A stretch of 64,000 nucleotides of DNA from NCBI RefSeq assembly GCF_003633615.1, contig NZ_RBKU01000001.1, forward strand, positions 3,968,001 to 4,032,000, read 5' to 3'. The notes below the pieces were generated by a model. That model was not told the DNA's origin and made no database searches. It saw only the letters and a list, made by a program, of their open reading frames with translations. The position numbers and the translations under genes are program-made. Positions within the stretch are counted from its first letter, which is position 1; every line of letters begins with the position of its first letter. Below are positions 61,785 to 64,000 of the stretch, piece after piece. This stretch comes from Mucilaginibacter gracilis. Lineage in GTDB: Bacteria; Bacteroidota; Bacteroidia; Sphingobacteriales; Sphingobacteriaceae.

Positions 61785-64000
61785 ATGTTTTTGAATTTAC
61801 AGAGACTATTAAAAAGTGATGTCGATAAAAACCTTTATCGGTTTATTTTTATTGCTATCGGCCTTTTAAATCTGTTACTGCATTTCCTTTTTTTAAGTTA
61901 TGCCTCGCTATCGTTTGATCCTGTAGCTATAAGGATAATTTGCAGTTTTTGTTTTTTAATAACCTTTCTTCTTTCATTTTCTGGCCAGGCTTCGGTTTTT
62001 AAAATAGGCGGCTACTTTGCGGTGGTTGTTTTTTTAGCGGTTAACAATTGTTATTTACTTGGTGTTAACAATTATACAGGCGAATACTTTTTGGGTTCGT
62101 TAATCGGGTTAGTTGTTATTACCTATACCTGCACCAAAATTGAGGAACTTGCCTTATTTATACTTATAAATTTTGTTGCTTTTGCCGTGGCATCGCGCTT
62201 AACCACAAACCCTGTTGATGATATACCGGTAAAGCTATTAACGGTAGCTTTATTTTCGGGTTTAGGTTGCATGATGTTTTTGTACAGGCGCGCCTTTATT
62301 GTTAAATATTTAGCCACCAGGGAGCAGGTGAATGAAAAGGATGCTTTATTAACAAAAACAAGCAGTTTGCTCGAACAAAATAGTTCAAAACTACAAAGTT
62401 TAGCTTCAAGTAATTTAAACCTGGTTTTTGAGTTTAACCAGTATAAAATATGCGTTAATGCCTGGTGCCCCGCCGATGATGATTTGGCTCCTAAAGTTGA
62501 AGCCATGACCGGCAAATCAATTACCCATTTATATATCGATGCCTTGCCCGGTCAAATTAAAATGGCGTTAAAAACACTTAAACCATCGGTTTTTGAGTTT
62601 CAGTCGCTATTTGGTAACCGTGTTTGGTATAGAGCCGTTGTTAACCCTTTGTTTAATGATGAGTTGCGGTTTACCGGAAGTTTAACCCTAACGCTAACCG
62701 ATATTACCGAAGTTAAAAAGGTATTTAACGCATTGAAAGAGAGCGACCTGGTACTTTATAATGAACAAGTTGTTGCCAAAATGGGAAGCTGGTGGACGGA
62801 TATTACCGGGCGCGATATTTCATGGTCAAACAATCTTTTCTCTATCCTCGAAATTTCAGAAATACCACCCGAACGCAGCAAATTAAACTATTACATCAGT
62901 TTGATACATCCTGAAGATAGAGACGGTGCCCAACACTTTTTTACTACACTGGCCGATAAACCTTTAATTGAATTTGAACACCGGCTCACAACACCTAAAG
63001 GCAACCTCAAATATTTAAAAGTTGTAAGCGGCTATCCCGTGCAAGACGAAAACGGTAAACTCATTAAAGTTGTCGGCATTATTCAGGATATTACCGATAC
63101 TAAAACAGACATACTAACCATTAAGAAGAAACAAGCCGAACTGGCTGAAATTCAAGCCACTGCCAAAATAGGAGGTTGGAAATGGGATATTTCGTTAAAT
63201 AACCTCACATGGAGCGATGAGGTATATAAGATATACGAATTGGATAGAGAAGTAGTTAAACATGAAGATCATATTCAACTATTTTTATCGTTTATTCATC
63301 CCGACGACAGGCCGAATATTGCACTGATATTTAAAAACTATTTAAAAATTGACAAGGAGTTTTTTGAGTACCGCATTATTACCGCTGCAGGTAACCTAAA
63401 ATATCTGAGTTTGATTATTGGCAAAACGCTTATTAACGAACATGGTATAAAAAGCATTGCCGGCACATTACAGGACCAAAGCGACCGGAAAAAAGTTGAT
63501 TTTGATTTTGAGCGCGCCGAAAACAAGTATAAAAACGTACTCGAAACCATTAACATGGCTGCTGTTACGCTAAACAAAAAAGGCGATATTGTTTTTTGTA
63601 ACAAATACCTGGCAGATATTGCCGGCTATGACAAAGCCGACCTGCTGGGTATGAATTGGATAGATACTTTTGTTGCCGAGCATTTGAAAGACCAATTTAG
63701 GGCCTGGCTTAATAGCAATAGTTTTTACTCACAGCATACCAGCCCTATAATTTGCCGCAATGGTAAACAGCGCATGATCAACTGGAAAAACACAGTTACT
63801 TATGATGAGTTTGGCAAAATTGAGCAAACCACAAGCATAGGCGAGGATATTACCGATATTAAAAAAGCACGCGAAGCACTTATTATAGCTAAAGAAAATG
63901 CCGAAAAATCGTCGCGATTTAAATCGGAGTTTTTATCTATCATGAGCCACGAAATACGCACGCCCATGAATTCGGTAATAGGCACAACCAATTTACTATT
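61785..64000 (+). CDS. Multi-PAS membrane histidine kinase (partial, runs off the window)
   Basis: From ATG 61785 the frame stays open to the last base, so the 3' end is missing. About six membrane helices fill residues 19-170 (FIFIAIGLLNLLLHFLFL, YFAVVVFLAVNNCYLLG, LALFILINFVAFAVA). Then come several PAS/PAC domains (e.g. GSWWTDITGRDISWSNNLF...IHPEDRD, GGWKWDISLNNLTWSDEVYKIYE...IHPDDRP, VLETINMAAVTLNKKGDIVFCNKYLADIAGY). The HisKA phosphoacceptor box SRFKSEFLSIMSHEIRTPMNSVIG comes at the end. The ATPase domain and possibly a receiver lie beyond the window. Signal and partner are unknown. Confidence 0.9.
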   Translation, partial: MFLNLQRLLKSDVDKNLYRFIFIAIGLLNLLLHFLFLSYASLSFDPVAIRIICSFCFLITFLLSFSGQASVFKIGGYFAVVVFLAVNNCYLLGVNNYTGEYFLGSLIGLVVITYTCTKIEELALFILINFVAFAVASRLTTNPVDDIPVKLLTVALFSGLGCMMFLYRRAFIVKYLATREQVNEKDALLTKTSSLLEQNSSKLQSLASSNLNLVFEFNQYKICVNAWCPADDDLAPKVEAMTGKSITHLYIDALPGQIKMALKTLKPSVFEFQSLFGNRVWYRAVVNPLFNDELRFTGSLTLTLTDITEVKKVFNALKESDLVLYNEQVVAKMGSWWTDITGRDISWSNNLFSILEISEIPPERSKLNYYISLIHPEDRDGAQHFFTTLADKPLIEFEHRLTTPKGNLKYLKVVSGYPVQDENGKLIKVVGIIQDITDTKTDILTIKKKQAELAEIQATAKIGGWKWDISLNNLTWSDEVYKIYELDREVVKHEDHIQLFLSFIHPDDRPNIALIFKNYLKIDKEFFEYRIITAAGNLKYLSLIIGKTLINEHGIKSIAGTLQDQSDRKKVDFDFERAENKYKNVLETINMAAVTLNKKGDIVFCNKYLADIAGYDKADLLGMNWIDTFVAEHLKDQFRAWLNSNSFYSQHTSPIICRNGKQRMINWKNTVTYDEFGKIEQTTSIGEDITDIKKAREALIIAKENAEKSSRFKSEFLSIMSHEIRTPMNSVIGTTNLL

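Noticed and set aside
1..64000. tRNA, rRNA, CRISPR arrays and known riboswitches
   Set aside because: No tRNA-like GGTTCGAAT context with matching arms, no spaced direct repeats, and no recognised riboswitch core were seen on reading; a cmsearch/tRNAscan run would settle it.

Overview
The window looks like chromosome of a Bacteroidota bacterium of the Sphingobacteriaceae, most like Mucilaginibacter. Evidence: many SusC/TonB-type and lipoprotein genes, DUF1800/DUF1501, DUF5689, DUF4397 and DUF3857 families, an RteC-type protein, and promoters of the Bacteroidota form (TTTG, about 18-21 bp, TAnnTTTG). Most of the window is housekeeping or metabolic DNA. No tRNA, rRNA or CRISPR array was seen.

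Layout. 1-5868: the 3' part of a TonB-dependent receptor followed by three outer-surface lipoprotein genes. 5881-9500: an accessory stretch (small membrane proteins, GNAT acetyltransferase, membrane-bound LuxR regulator, RteC-like protein) rich in hairpins and with different codon use, probably a mobile-element remnant. 9594-23061: mostly core genes (pyrE, polyprenyl synthase, rnr, GH19 chitinase, cobalamin adenosyltransferase, ispD, queA) plus small membrane proteins. 23253-25493: rlmF cut by a complete ISAs1-family insertion sequence with a 10-bp target duplication. 25780-34225: one minus-strand block running xdhABC then ureABCEF, joining xanthine oxidation to urea hydrolysis. ureG and ureD are missing here, and ureB has lost its start codon behind a small inverted-repeat element and a G7 tract. 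34459-37943: pirin, a DUF4397 lipoprotein, and a transglutaminase/Anbu protease pair. 38236-43018: six overlapping plus-strand genes for a type II polyketide/aryl-polyene-like pathway. 43167-48458: polysaccharide deacetylase, S1/P1 nuclease, DUF1800 and DUF1501. 48621-64000: NUDIX, HAD, guaB, an ECF sigma factor with a membrane partner, a dicarboxylate symporter, two DUF3857 proteins, gltA, and a PAS histidine kinase that runs off the end.

The best candidates for something unusual are (a) the six-gene ketosynthase cluster. It has two catalytic-KS plus degenerate-KS pairs and two hotdog dehydratases whose catalytic residues appear split between them. (b) The xdh-ure block with its damaged ureB. 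(c) A large hairpin with competing pairings at 6762-6900. Gaps over 300 bases between genes are described as features. The 286-base gap 25494-25779 between the rlmF remnant and ureF shows no recognisable gene.
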